NCBI RefSeq assembly: GCF_000003815.2
Contig: NC_049996.1
Span: 1,793,349-1,857,348, forward strand
DNA from: Branchiostoma floridae
Lineage: Eukaryota; Chordata; Leptocardii; Amphioxiformes; Branchiostomatidae
Length of the DNA stretch: 64,000 nucleotides
Reading direction: 5' to 3'
Part shown: positions 32,001-41,499 of the stretch, piece by piece
How positions within the stretch are numbered: the first letter of the stretch is position 1
How the letters are laid out: each line of letters starts with the position of its first letter
Notes under the pieces: generated by a model
The model's database searches: none
What the model was told of the DNA's origin: nothing
Seen by the model: the letters and a program-made list of their open reading frames with translations, nothing else
Position numbers and translations under genes: made by a program

Positions 32001-33849
32001 CAGTGGCTGCACCAGTCCCCGGCGCTGCAGTGGCTGCACCAGTCCCCGGCGCTGCAGTGGCTGCACCAGTCCCCGGCGCTGCAGTGGCTGCACCAGTCCC
32101 CGGCGCTGCAGTGGCTGCACCAGTCCCTGGCGCTGCAGTGGCTGCACCAGTCCCCGGCGCTGCAGTGGCTGCACCAGTCCCTGGCGCTGCAGTGGCTGCA
32201 CCAGTCCCTGGCGCTATGCTATCTGCACCAGTCCCTGGCGCTGCAGTGGCTGCACCAGTCCCTGGCGATGCAGTGGCTGCACCAGTCCCCGGCGATGCAG
32301 TGGCTGCACCAGTCCCTGGCGCTGCAGTGGCTGCACCAGTCCCTGGCGCTATGCTATCTGCACCAGTCCCTGGCGCTGCAGTGGCTGCACCAGTCCCTGG
32401 CGATGCAGTGGATGCACCAGTCCCCGGCGATGCAGTGGATGCACCAGTCCCTGGCACTGCAGTGGATGCACCAGTCCATGGCACTGCAGTGGATGCACCA
32501 GTCCATGGCACTGCAGTGGATGCACCAGTCCCTGGCAATGCAGTGGCTGCTGAAATTAAACGTAAAAACATACCAAATCAGGTATCTTATAAAGTGTTTT
32601 AAACATTTCAAATAGACACACGAAAATGTAATAGTGTCACGTCCCCCTTTCTTTTTAGCGACGCCTTGGGGGCTGGCTTTATACAAATGTAGCAAAGTAT
32701 ATGTTAATTTGGCCAGAATTATAGAAATTCATTCTGTCATGTCCTTGTAATCTGAACTTCCATGTACATAATTTGCAGCTCGTTAGTGGTGTGGAATACA
32801 AAGGTAAAATTCGACTATTGGCCCTCTAGTGACTTTCTAAGGTACTGCAACAGAACTGCCGGCTTTGAGATCCCATGTTCTAGTTTCGTTATGGTCGTGA
32901 TTTTCAGTTGTAGATAGCTCATGGGGTTGACAAAAAGTTTTCTAGCGTTGGGCCTTCTATCGGCAGGAGCCATTTGTTTAGTGGAGCGAAAAGTGTATTA
33001 TGGTACGGTCCAAACAAATAGCCTAGTCCCTCGCCACAAAACAACAAGTACGCGTTAAAGTACGCCTTCTGATTGAAACTGACGATTATTGTGCTTTTAT
33101 TGACCTTTATGGTTCTGATTTGAGTTTGTCAAGTTCAATTTCTTATTCTTTTGGTTCGCCATTTCCTATCAATACATGTACATGTATACGATTTGGCCCA
33201 ATGGGCAGCTAATAAGAAATCATTCTACTTCGCGCAAGAAAATAGCTTATAACTTACCGCTAGCGTATAACGTATAACATCTTATAATATTAATCAACAT
33301 TGTACATGGGCTTTCATTTTAACAATGATAAGCTGAACAGATATCACGAGTATATGATACAAGGATTTATTTTCAAATCCCCTATAGGAACATTAAATTC
33401 GGCGCGTTTCAAATAATTATTGTTCGTTTGGCAGAGAGCATATGTAAAACATGGTTTTGTATAAATTTGCTCTATGGCATTGTTACAAATATCATACCTG
33501 CCTGAATTTAGATTGTAAGATATTTGATATCCTCCATATTGTGTCATTTGACGTAGAATATAGCAAAAACAAAACGGTACCTCGTTCCCACAATGAACAA
33601 CATGTTTTAAGGAAGACTGTACTGTAGTATTACATTTTAACCCGCGTAGTGTCAAAATTTACTCACCAACGAGATGCATTTAATGTACCGCTTGAATATG
33701 TTGATCAGAAATAAGTCTTATAACTTTAGTAATTAAGAATTGGTAGTAAATTTGCCAGCATGGTCATGTATAATGAAAAGCGACAAAAAGAACTTACCAC
33801 ATAAAACTGCTACAGTCACAAGTAGAAGCGGAACGCTCTTAAACTCCAT
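25880..33849 (-). CDS. Gene B: mucin-like transmembrane protein with SEA and EGF domains
   Basis: Ten minus-strand exons chain without a frame break: 33849..33798, 32549..31542, 30841..30803, 30335..30193, 29868..29810, 29273..29074, 28548..28350, 27950..27777, 26648..26414 and 25930..25880, about 719 residues. Order: signal peptide (1-17), 33 nine-residue repeats of GTGAATAAP type (about 18-353), linker, SEA domain (about 367-500), EGF-like Cys-rich segment (about 515-585), TM helix (588-614, ALVIGLGAGVGGLLL...), CCRRNKK stop-transfer, and a Ser/Arg/Tyr-rich cytoplasmic tail. This is the layout of membrane mucins such as MUC3/12/13/17. The start ATG opens a good leader. The SEA cleavage site lacks the usual Ser (GDVTIV). 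The terminal exon is the least certain: its TGA overlaps a possible GTGAGC donor. Confidence 0.85.
26063..26090. repeat. (GA)n microsatellite beside a LINE 3' end
   Basis: A GA run followed by 'aatggtttattgg', resembling the LINE-like 3' end at 21785 with its terminal short repeat. Confidence 0.85.
26414..26648 (-). CDS. Gene B exon 9 (cytoplasmic tail)
   Basis: 235 nt encoding a hydrophilic tail with several Tyr (RQTYSEDSYGSE, NRAYDWAPSLENV) and many Arg/Ser; possible phosphorylation sites. Ends in phase 0 at CAG|GTGAAT. Confidence 0.8.
27362..27448. repeat. Three tandem palindromes
   Basis: TCAGCACTG..NTTCCAGTGCTGA occurs at 27362-27385, 27393-27416 and 27425-27448, about 32 bp apart. Each can form a hairpin of about 10 bp. 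They lie in the gene B intron between exons 8 and 9. Confidence 0.75.
27619..27679. repeat. Inverted repeat
   Basis: GACCCGTTACTGCAG (27619-27633) pairs with CTGCAGTAGACGGGTC (27664-27679), with one inserted base. A CACGTG and two CACGTC motifs are in the loop. Intronic in gene B. Confidence 0.5.
27777..27950 (-). CDS. Gene B exon 8 (EGF end and transmembrane helix)
   Basis: 174 nt. TCNHDPTGFYVGEKCEF closes the EGF, then a Gly-rich 27-residue hydrophobic helix and the basic CCRRNKKGG anchor. Confidence 0.88.
28350..28548 (-). CDS. Gene B exon 7 (end of SEA and EGF-like)
   Basis: 199 nt. Cys-rich: LCEYTKTCQPGYTCVST..CISKCNATTG..YCSNDGRCVHT. It includes an NAT sequon. The second EGF is completed in the next exon. 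Confidence 0.85.
28802..29027. mobile_element. MITE with terminal repeats of about 63 bp
   Basis: The ends GGTTCCGAGTACGCA and TGCGTACTCGGGACC are inverted, as are the inner GGAATTGTGGGTAAT and AAGGCCCCTGA blocks. It lies 47 bp from the donor end of gene B exon 6. Confidence 0.75.
29074..29273 (-). CDS. Gene B exon 6 (SEA, cleavage-site region and C-terminal half)
   Basis: 200 nt. RRAVGDVTIVNYEVNYD aligns with the SEA consensus GSVVV-x-hydrophobic strand. The Gly is kept but the catalytic Ser is Asp. A second helix and strand (VIDVINTTALEQAI ...) follow. Confidence 0.85.
29810..29868 (-). CDS. Gene B exon 5 (SEA, middle)
   Basis: 59 nt encoding VEPFYNETEGFESITVTSF, with one N-glycosylation sequon (NET). 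Phase 2 out at GTAAGT. Confidence 0.8.
30193..30335 (-). CDS. Gene B exon 4 (SEA, first part)
   Basis: 143 nt, phase 1 in, phase 0 out. It encodes the N-terminal strand and helix of the SEA fold (VIVIVAVDSS ... AYTDFADEFINQ). Confidence 0.82.
30510..30671. mobile_element. Short MITE, terminal repeats CTGGATCAAAG..TTGAACTGT
   Basis: The left CTGGATCAAAG-acaaag-TTGAACTGT is inverted at the right as ACAGTTCAACTTTGATCCAG; the left copy carries a 6-bp insertion. It contains a TGACGTCA. Intronic in gene B. Confidence 0.6.
30803..30841 (-). CDS. Gene B exon 3 (39-nt linker exon)
   Basis: 13 codons, DIIDVEPEVPVII, between TTTCAG and GTGAGT. It is the counterpart of gene A 431..393. Confidence 0.82.
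31542..32549 (-). CDS. Gene B exon 2 (mucin VNTR)
   Basis: 1008 nt, phase 1 to phase 1, acceptor TTTCAG, donor G|GTTAGT. It encodes 33 nine-residue units, mostly GTGAATAAP with GTGASTASP, WTGASTAVP and GTGADSIAP variants near the N-terminus, then a TTEEKPLTTKAPITEKP tail. Ala/Thr/Pro richness fits an O-glycosylated stalk, but Ser/Thr density is lower than in gene A. Confidence 0.85.
31640..32540. repeat. 27-bp coding VNTR, about 33 copies
   Basis: On the plus strand the unit is 'ctgcagtggctgcaccagtc' followed by 'cccggcg'. Many central units are identical, which points to recent expansion. Plus-strand ORFs over this block are shadows of the repeat. Confidence 0.95.
32550..33797 (-). other. 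Gene B intron 1, no other feature seen
   Basis: 1.25 kb between the signal exon and the VNTR exon. No additional in-phase exon was recognised. Confidence 0.5.
33798..33849 (-). CDS. Gene B exon 1 (signal peptide)
   Basis: 52 nt encoding MEFKSVPLLLVTVAVLC, ending in phase 1 at GTAAGT. It parallels gene A exon 1. Confidence 0.8.
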
Positions 33850-34100
33850 GTTGGTTTTCCAACTCACTGACGACTGAGTAAAATCTCCTTCGTTCTACAA
33901 GTTGTGTGTATCCAAAATGTTCTCTTCTGAGTTCGTCAAATGTTCGCACAAAAATGAGAAGTTCTCTTCTGTAGCGCAGTCCCAGTCCGACAAGGAAACA
34001 GCACGCGAGTGTTTGACCACCAGACGCTGACTGTTACTTTGTAGGCCAGCAATTAGGGAGTGGTCCGTTTTTGCGCAATACAGTCAATAAAACACGCAAG
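33850..34100 (-). promoter_or_regulatory. Gene B 5' flank
   Basis: The sequence upstream of the gene B ATG shares blocks with the gene A upstream region (see 1828-2100). No TATA box is certain. Confidence 0.35.
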
Positions 34101-34889
34101 TCAAACTTTGAGTGGGGACTGTCTCAGCATTCTGGTATTTCTACAAACGATAGTATTTCCTTGTTCGTATCGACGTATGTGAAAAAGAAATTCATAAGTA
34201 GTTACGCTGCATATTCTATGCTTGCAAATGCAAAGTGATTACGTTTTGCTGATACAACTTTGGTGACTAGAAACGCTACAAACAAAAGGATTTCTAGTAA
34301 AACAATATCGAACTTTTGAGAATATTTTAATGGCTAGTCACCTGGTGAAACCGACATGCTTTGCGGACCATGACGACATGTTTGAACATCGCTGAGTAAA
34401 AACACACATAGTTGAAAACCCATTTGTTTACCCAATCACCAGCGCAACAGTGTGTATTTGCGTATGGCTAACTGTTGCAATACCTGCGTTTTAACAATCA
34501 TTGTTGTCAAACAAGGAAGTTACCAAGAAAATGTACAACACTGATTCATCATTTATCGTTTTATATCTATGGTCTTGTCCATTTTTCATTCCAACTGAGA
34601 AAGTTTTTCCTCAAATAATGCAATCTAGTGGTATTGACAACAGACAGAATATTATCAGTAAAATTACGAAGACACATAGTGATTGGCTCTCTTAGTTTCC
34701 CCGCAACACCGCAGCGGTACGTGACCAAAGGGAGTACACACTTATTTGCGGTGTTGCGGTTGATCCGTAGCCCCTTTTACAATGCTGTTTGTAATGGTTT
34801 GTCCTAGTCTTTAGATATTGTCGTACACCAATCACCTAAAATACTCCCTTTTTCAGTCTTTGGTCAAACCGGGTACCGATTGTAAAACT

Positions 34890-35175
34890 AAAAGGTAATG
34901 GTAGTCCCATAGCCTAGCCTTTTGAGGCCGTAGGTGCAGTGGGTTGTTATCCACTGTGTCTAAGGGTACGGTATTGGAAGGTGGGGCCCATCCCTCTCCT
35001 TCCACTGCCTTTTACCTCCCGAACCGAAGTCAATACCCATTTTTACACCTGGGTGGAGTAAAGAAAGTCGTGTAAAGTGCCTTCCCCATCATCGTTGGTG
35101 GCATGTCAGGGAATTCTAACCTAGGACCTCTTGTTCTGGGCCAAACATCTTAACCTTTACGCCAATACGACGCCA
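34890..35175 (-). mobile_element. tRNA-derived SINE, full copy
   Basis: The head on the minus strand has TGGCGTAAAGG (box A) and GGTTAGAATTCC (box B). The body matches the 41235 copy, including 'acacagtggataacaaccca' and 'aaaggctatgggactac' type sequence. Confidence 0.75.
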
Positions 35176-35683
35176 GAAGAAACAAATTCCTTACGATTTC
35201 GACAGCAAAAAATACACGCACGCACACACACAAGAATGAAGTATATGGCAAATGTAACTCAAGTACTCAGACTTGTCATGTGAAGTGTTCCACTGCCATT
35301 GTCGTTATTGTTGTCGTAAATGAAGGTAAATATATCCAAACATGTACTATATAAATCATCCAACATCACAAAGGCATGCGGCATATTCAAGTGTATTTTT
35401 TTCAGACAGGTAATAAATATAAAATAAGTCTATGTGTATAGTCCCCTGCTCTATAGACTCTGAATTAAAACCTTGACCTCTGTAATGAAAAGGACAAAAG
35501 TGAAGCATGTGTAGTAAAGTGGGGATACTAAGGTGGAGAAGAAATTACGGATGGGGAGGGGTCATACATTTCACTCTCCCTCACTCTCTACTATCTCTCT
35601 TTCTTGTTTCCACTTTCTTTCTCCCTTACTCTGTTATTTCTCTCGTTCTCTCTCTCTTCCTCTCAACTGCTCTTTCTGTTTAT

Positions 35684-35694
35684 GTGTGTGTGTT

Positions 35695-35753
<59 letters not shown>

Positions 35754-35868
35754 CCACCTCTATATTCCACTCCGTGTCTGTGTGTGTATACGTATTAGAC
35801 AGTGTGTATGTGCGTGTGTGTGTGTGTGTTTGTGTATTGTGTGTGTGCATGTGTGTTTGTGCGTGTGT
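35684..35868. repeat. (TG)n microsatellite, interrupted
   Basis: Two TG blocks (about 35684-35750 and 35778-35868) separated by 'tatccacctctatattccac'. A T/C-rich tract precedes them. Confidence 0.95.
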
Positions 35869-36659
35869 ATCTGTCTCTCATCTCTTTCCCTCTTTTTTCC
35901 ACTGTTTGTACGCCTGTCTCTCTACCTTGCTGTGTTTAACAGCTCCATAAATATCCACATACTTTACCCCTTGGGTGATAGGTACACTTTTCGGTTTACT
36001 TTTACCCTTTACCTTTTACCACAATAACACATGATGTGGATCAATAATTTCCTATTCGATTTTTGACGACCATAAAGTCCGAATGGAGGGCTGTTGAACT
36101 GCTTAACAAAGTTCCACAGAGTCGTTAAACACAGAATTTGTTTACAAAATATATCATATTCGTGGCTGGGATGTTTTTTGTCACGAAAATACAATCAAAC
36201 CTGAATACATGAGACTAACACTATATAAGAACCACCTGGCCCTTGTTTCTACAGTTTGGTTGTCCATTAGAAGATAATTTTTCACATTGACACAAGCATT
36301 AATAACTCTGTGAATCACACAAGAAAGACAAGAAATATAAAAATAGACTTGAAAGGTTTGTTTGAATTCAGAAACGTGTCACATGTGATTCTAGGCTTTC
36401 CAAGAAGGCGGTCTACCCCAGTTCGTGCCACACCCTTCTACTGTACTTTGGTCCGGTCACTTGTGGGGCATAACACGTGGGTAACTGCCACATGCAAACA
36501 AATTCAAAGCCCCATTGTAACGTTGAGTACATAAATATCACGTACCCCACCCAATGGCTTTAAATTCCGCAAGGTTTGTGATAACACTTGGAGAATGTCA
36601 CGTTTGCTTGGTTATGATATCTATATACAGTCAAACTTGGCCGGACAACTGGCAAAGCC

Positions 36660-36775
36660 AACCACCTCTTCTCTCTCAGTCTCTCTCTCTCTCCCTCCCT
36701 CCACTTCCCTCTCTCCACTTCCCTCTCTCCACCCCCCCCCCCTCCCCCCTCTCTCTCCCTTTCTCTCTTCCCCCT
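36660..36775. repeat. (TC)n/C-rich low-complexity tract
   Basis: A run of TCTC, CCCTCC and a C10 stretch. ORFs on both strands here are composition artefacts. Confidence 0.93.
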
Positions 36776-36799
36776 TGGCCTGCGTATTTGACCGTAGGG

Positions 36800-37010
36800 G
36801 TACCATAGAAGACCTGACAACCACGTGCACCCTTCTCGGTTTTCTGTCTTCCTTATAAATTAGTGTTTCACTTAGTGTGATGCCAGTCTATTCTCTGATA
36901 TTATTCTCCCACCTTTTCCGATGCCTACACTTCTTTCTTCCTCCCCGGACGGTTACCTGCATGATAGTTTTACTAATCCCATTGACCATGGCATGTGGCC
37001 GTACTACTTG
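36800..37010 (-). mobile_element. Degenerate LINE ORF C-terminal fragment
   Basis: The minus-strand reading GRKKCRHRKRWENNIRE-stop-TGITLSETL matches the [RK]RWEDNI-EWTG signature found near the C-terminus of LINE reverse-transcriptase polyproteins. The in-frame TAG shows it is dead. Confidence 0.65.
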
Positions 37011-37692
37011 AGATTTCCTTAACTGTGGATAGGAGATCTTTGTACAGACCAATGTTTTACGTGACTCAAAACAGTTCTGTCTTACTTCACATAGTTAAGG
37101 AGTGACTAACCCAGTCAACGACCATTTTTTTCGTCAGTCCCTTGAGTGGTTGTTGAAACCAAGTTTGACCGTAAGTGTAAAGGGGCCAACGGCCTATAGA
37201 CACATACTTCAAAGTCCACGTACTTGCAAACACGAAAACTCGATACCAGCGTGCGTTAGTAGTTTTCAAGGTCACCCTAAGGTTATCTATGTATGAATCA
37301 GAGTCATGACTGGACTGTGCCAAATTGCGCTAGGACATTGCAATAGCTTTGCGAATTTGCGCCAACTTTCCCTTGCGGTCACCGTGACTGAAGTGTGACA
37401 CATTTGCACATTAAGCTCAAATAAGCATTTTTTTTCAAAAATCGCAGTGTTTCCGCTGAATTAAAAACCATACCATATAAGATATATAGATTGCGTCATT
37501 TTCCAGCAATTTGCTAATGAAATGTTTTAAAATTCGCAATTTCCGGCGGTAAATGCGACTTGCGCCAATTTGAGAATCACAGGCGCAATTTCGCGCATTC
37601 CAGTGCGATGCCCACTTCAAAGATACACAATAAAGGTTTCTCCACCTTACAATCATACATCTTGTACGAATGACCCGCTCTTCTAATTCTGT

Positions 37693-38067
37693 TAGCCTGG
37701 GTACCATCCGGATTGTAGTTCGCTCCGGCATTTATCATACATCGTATAAAGTCTCTGACTTTTATAATACACTATACAGTCGCTGCTCTGCTATTCCTTT
37801 TGGGAACCTTGACATCTTTAATGTCTAGAATCGTCCAAAGTTTGGACGAGGGCGCTGATTGGTCCCTACAGATGAGTGAATTAAGGAACGGTTCAAACTC
37901 TTGCGGGAGGGCCTGTTATCATTGAACGAGCGCTCTAGAACCCATTCCTTAATATTGTCATTAACTAACATCACCACCAAAAGATGTGAAAGCACAGTTC
38001 CCCGGATGGTTAGCAGAGCAGAAGCGAACATAGGAGCGAAAACTACTAATCGGATTGTACCCATGCT
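37693..38067 (+). mobile_element. MITE-like element, copy 1 (both ends)
   Basis: Terminal inverted repeats of about 33 bp: CTGGGTACCATCCGGATTGT at the left and its imperfect complement (cggattgtacccatgct) at the right, both followed inward by GTAGTTCGCTCC-type sequence. A second, truncated copy lies at 11189-11511. Confidence 0.75.
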
Positions 38068-38615
38068 ACTCGATCTTCTCTCCGAACTGTGGCCTAATTC
38101 ATGAGTAACCGTTCTACCAGTCGGCAAATATTTGCCGACACCTTACCGGTAGGTATGTAATTCAGCATGAGAACGTTAGTTTCGTACAAACAAAGGGCTT
38201 AACTCTCTTATCTACGGCGGTTCTGTTAGTGGAAGCTTTGACTGATATTGTAGTTTCCTCGACCTGAATGTCTTCTTATATACTACGTAATTGTTAGCAT
38301 CTGTCTACCCTGGGAGCCAGACAGGACCGGGTAGCTAGCGAGTTTTGTTCGGGGACCCAAGGCAGTCAGCCCGCAGATCTCACATAAGTGCTCATGGGGA
38401 GTTAATGCCTGAAGGAGTTATCGCTACCCTTTCCATAGATAATTTGTCCTAGCTGCCCGATCCCGGCTGGCTCCCAGGGTAGCATCTGTCTGTCTCGGAA
38501 GACAATGGTAGGCAGACAGGGTGGGTTAGGCACCCGTCTGCCTGGCCTGCACGTGACTTTGTAATAAAACATATGAAAAAGACTAGGGTAGTCCCAAAGC
38601 CTTGCACATGCCTTA

Positions 38616-38862
38616 AGGTGGTATCTCATGGCACTGGCGGCTCTGCGGGGTTCAAAAGATTACTCAATTCATCGAATTTCAGAGATAAAGAACGAATTTT
38701 CTAATGTGTTGTGTATTTTGTTGTCTTCTGAGACTCATACATTTACGTATTACGCAATATCTGAATTATAAAAAAAAATCGTCGAAAATATACACAACAG
38801 TGCTGCAGTGAACGAACTCCGCAGTGCCGCACCGGTGCCCCAAGTGCAGTGAGATATCACCT
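38616..38862. mobile_element. MITE family X, copy 1 (247 bp)
   Basis: The ends AGGTGGTATCTCA and TGAGATATCACCT are inverted, with inner GCACCGGTGC blocks. The interior 'cgtattacgcaatatctgaa' is shared with 40153-40381. The left arm is more degraded than the right. Confidence 0.8.
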
Positions 38863-39030
38863 GTAAGAGGAGTGGGCTGTTGTTCAAAGTGTCTAGAGTG
38901 CGGCATTGGAATGCAGAGCCCATCCCTCTACTTCCAATGCCTTTTACCTCCCCAACTAAAGTCAGGTACACATTCTTACACATGGGTGGAGTCAGGAAAA
39001 CCATGTAAAGCGCCTTTCACAAATACACTG
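38863..39030 (-). repeat. SINE body fragment
   Basis: 'cagagcccatccctctactt' then 'ccaatgccttttacctcccc' matches the minus-strand SINE body of the 34890 copy. It abuts the MITE at 38862. Confidence 0.6.
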
Positions 39031-39652
39031 CGTCTTGTCCCATATATACATTTCATACAGTGGTCCAAACTGACTTGTAGGAGTAAAAAAAAATGTATTG
39101 TGTATTGGCAAAGGGGCGTAACCATTTAACGCTGCATTGCACTAATATGCTTGCTCGTCTCGGTAGACATAGGTACATATGCTTACTCGTCTCGGCTTGT
39201 TGAAACGACAAATATACGTCTGGGAGGTCAAAAGGGGAGAATGGACAACCCCTAACAGACTTCAATTAGAAGGAAATGACTATAGATAACCCCAGAAGGG
39301 CAATTTTGGGTGTTAAGTACACAGAGGGCTTGGTGGGCTAGCTAGGTCACAAGGTAGATGAACTTCGGTTTCACGTGTTCGAGGTTTCACGTGGTGGCAG
39401 GTGCTGTTACAGATACCTCTGAGTTCAATGATTAACATTAGACAAAGAATAGACTTACTGTGTTTTTGTGGAATGGTTCGAAGAAAGAAAGAAAGGGTCT
39501 ACATCAGTAAAGATCTACAGAATAATACAATTGAATATGCCGCTATTTTTTTTTACATTGTCTTTTCCAGGATAGAAGTACGTTTAAATACTCAATTTCA
39601 AACAGGTCTAAGGATAAGTATATATTCGTAAATACACGTAAAGGGTGAAATC

Positions 39653-39669
39653 AAAGGGGGGGGGGGGGG
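39653..39669. repeat. Poly-G tract
   Basis: A run of 13 or so G within 'tcaaaggg...ttgtcg', a potential G-quadruplex or assembly-difficult site. Confidence 0.7.
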
Positions 39670-39914
39670 TTGTCGATTCTGACATGTACAAATGCCTTTA
39701 TTGTTATATTTGCTCCAAGTTTGAGAGGGTCTTTCTATGTTGACGTGTTTCTAAAAGGGAAGACATTGATTCTACTTAAGAATGAAGTTTCGTCGACAGC
39801 AAGGCCAAAGGTCATATTTAAGCTAATACCATGAGCATAATTATATTATAGGATATTGCACTCTAATTATGGGGTCACAACACAGTAACAATGTGATGTA
39901 TATTACTAACAGTT

Positions 39915-39990
39915 TATCATTCGAACCCAGAACAGATGGGTTCTGTGTCAAGCACCCTAACCGTTACGCCATCACGACACCACTGATTGG
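39915..39990 (-). repeat. tRNA-derived SINE head
   Basis: Minus-strand box A TGGCGTAACGG and box B GGGTTCGAATG, 45 nt apart. Stems are incomplete, so it is not a working tRNA gene. Confidence 0.6.
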
Positions 39991-40152
39991 TATGTACGAG
40001 TCTGGAATATTGGGGTGGGTCAATCGGAAGTTTCTTTACGTAAGATCACGTATTGTAAACATATAGATAAAGGGACCAAGACCATTACGTCATTACTCGA
40101 GATAGGTATGGCCAGTTCCCAGAAGGAAACTACTCATAGGAGGACTGAGAAA

Positions 40153-40381
40153 AGGTGGTATCTCACTGCACTTGGGGCACCGGTGCGGCACTGCGGGTTC
40201 GAAAAATTACTCAACGAATTTAAGAGATAAAAAACGAATATAAATTTTCTTACAGTTTGTGTATCTTATTGTCTTCTAAGTCATATTTTTGCGTATTACG
40301 CAATATCTAAATCATAAAAAAATCTGTGAGAATAACACAACAGTGCCGCAATGGTACCCCAAGTGCAGTGAGATATCACCT
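40153..40381. mobile_element. MITE family X, copy 2 (229 bp)
   Basis: Long terminal inverted repeats: AGGTGGTATCTCACTGCACT continuing TGGGGCACCGGTGCGGCAC, answered at the right end by the complement ending AGTGCAGTGAGATATCACCT. Only a few mismatches separate the arms, apart from a gap. No ORF. Confidence 0.85.
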
Positions 40382-40459
40382 AAACTGACCCGTAGCAATG
40401 CTCTTTAAAAGGGCATGAATTATCAACATTAAGCACTGTGATTCTCTTTGAAAGGCGCA

Positions 40460-40950
40460 CTGATGATGCCAATCCACTGACATGTCATCAATGTTGTGAC
40501 CTGGAGATATAGGCACTTTGCACAGCTTTCCTCACTCCACCTAGGTCCAATCTGTACCTGACTATGGGTGTTAAGGCATAAGGCGGTGGAAGGAGAGGAA
40601 TGGGCTCCACTTTCCAACTGATCGGGCCCTAATGAGGAAATGGGCTTGGATTCGTTATCTCTCTTTAAGCACTCGTGAAGTTTTATACAGCTTGTTGTTA
40701 ATTAACGTTGTTGACGCACAACCTGGAGATCCTCACTTCACAAAGTTGTAAATGGGAGCTTGGCTTCGGTTACGGCCATCCCTCGGATAGGAGGTTCAAT
40801 GGAGTCCCATGTTTGAGGAGAGCCATACCTCGAGCACCTTAAAGAACCCACCACACATCGAAAAGAGTGGGGGTCCTTCAAATAAATTTGTCTGACAACT
40901 TGCACTCCCCATAGTACAAACCCGGTGTGTTACGCCATAATGCGGTTTAC
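40460..40950 (+). repeat. Two SINE-like fragments
   Basis: 40500-40630 has the body motif 'tttcctcactccacctaggt' and 'gtggaaggagaggaatgggc'. 40735-40860 has 'cctcacttcacaaagttgta' and 'gggagcttggcttcggttac', a related but different body. Confidence 0.5.
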
Positions 40951-41234
40951 CAGGTATGCATTACAAATACATTACGTATGGAAACTTGTCGGAAGACTGA
41001 CCAACCCCGGCCATGTGTCCGGTCATTGGCCTGATTTATGGCGTTGTTGACTGACCGTTACACCGGTAGGCAAATGTTTGCCAATACCCAAGGCAAGCAC
41101 TAAGGTGGTGATAAGGGAGGTTTCGTACAAACAGAACAATTTTAGTCATAAAAGACGGGTGTTTTTCTAGAGGGATCTTTTCAGAGAATTTCTTCCTCGT
41201 CATGACTAAGATATTTTCGTCATCACGTCATGCC

Positions 41235-41495
41235 TGTTGGCGAAACAGTTAAGATGTTTGGCCCAGAGGCATGGGTTCGACTCCCCTGCCATGCCAACGA
41301 TATTGTACCCTTATGGAAGGCATTATTCAAATCTTTCCTCACTACAGATAGGTTTAAAAATGGGTACCTGACTTCGGTTGGGGAGGAAAAGACAGTGGAA
41401 GAAGAGGGAAGGGCTCCGCATTCTAATACCGTGCCCTAGACACAGTGGATAACAACCCATTGCCCCTAAGGACTAAAAAAGGCTAAAGGACTACT
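41235..41495 (+). mobile_element. tRNA-derived SINE, full copy
   Basis: The head at 41237-41301 has TGGCGAAACAG (box A) and GGGTTCGACTCC (box B). The body 'ggcattattcaaatctttcc' to 'gtggataacaacccattgcc' is shared with the minus-strand copy at 34890-35175. Confidence 0.78.
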
Positions 41496-41499
41496 GTAA

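Noticed and set aside
31619..32615. Long plus-strand ORFs (more than 310 codons) over the 27-bp repeat
   Set aside because: The repeat length is a multiple of three, so several frames stay open. The minus-strand frame has splice sites and phases that join it to a full gene; the plus frames do not.
35507..36027. Plus-strand ORFs rich in Cys/Val
   Set aside because: They read through TG microsatellites and T/C-rich tracts.
36190..36650. A second pogo-like element (acaatcaaacctg near 36192 and cagtcaaacttgg near 36629)
   Set aside because: Only TIR-like starts in the same orientation were seen, with no matching inverted end.
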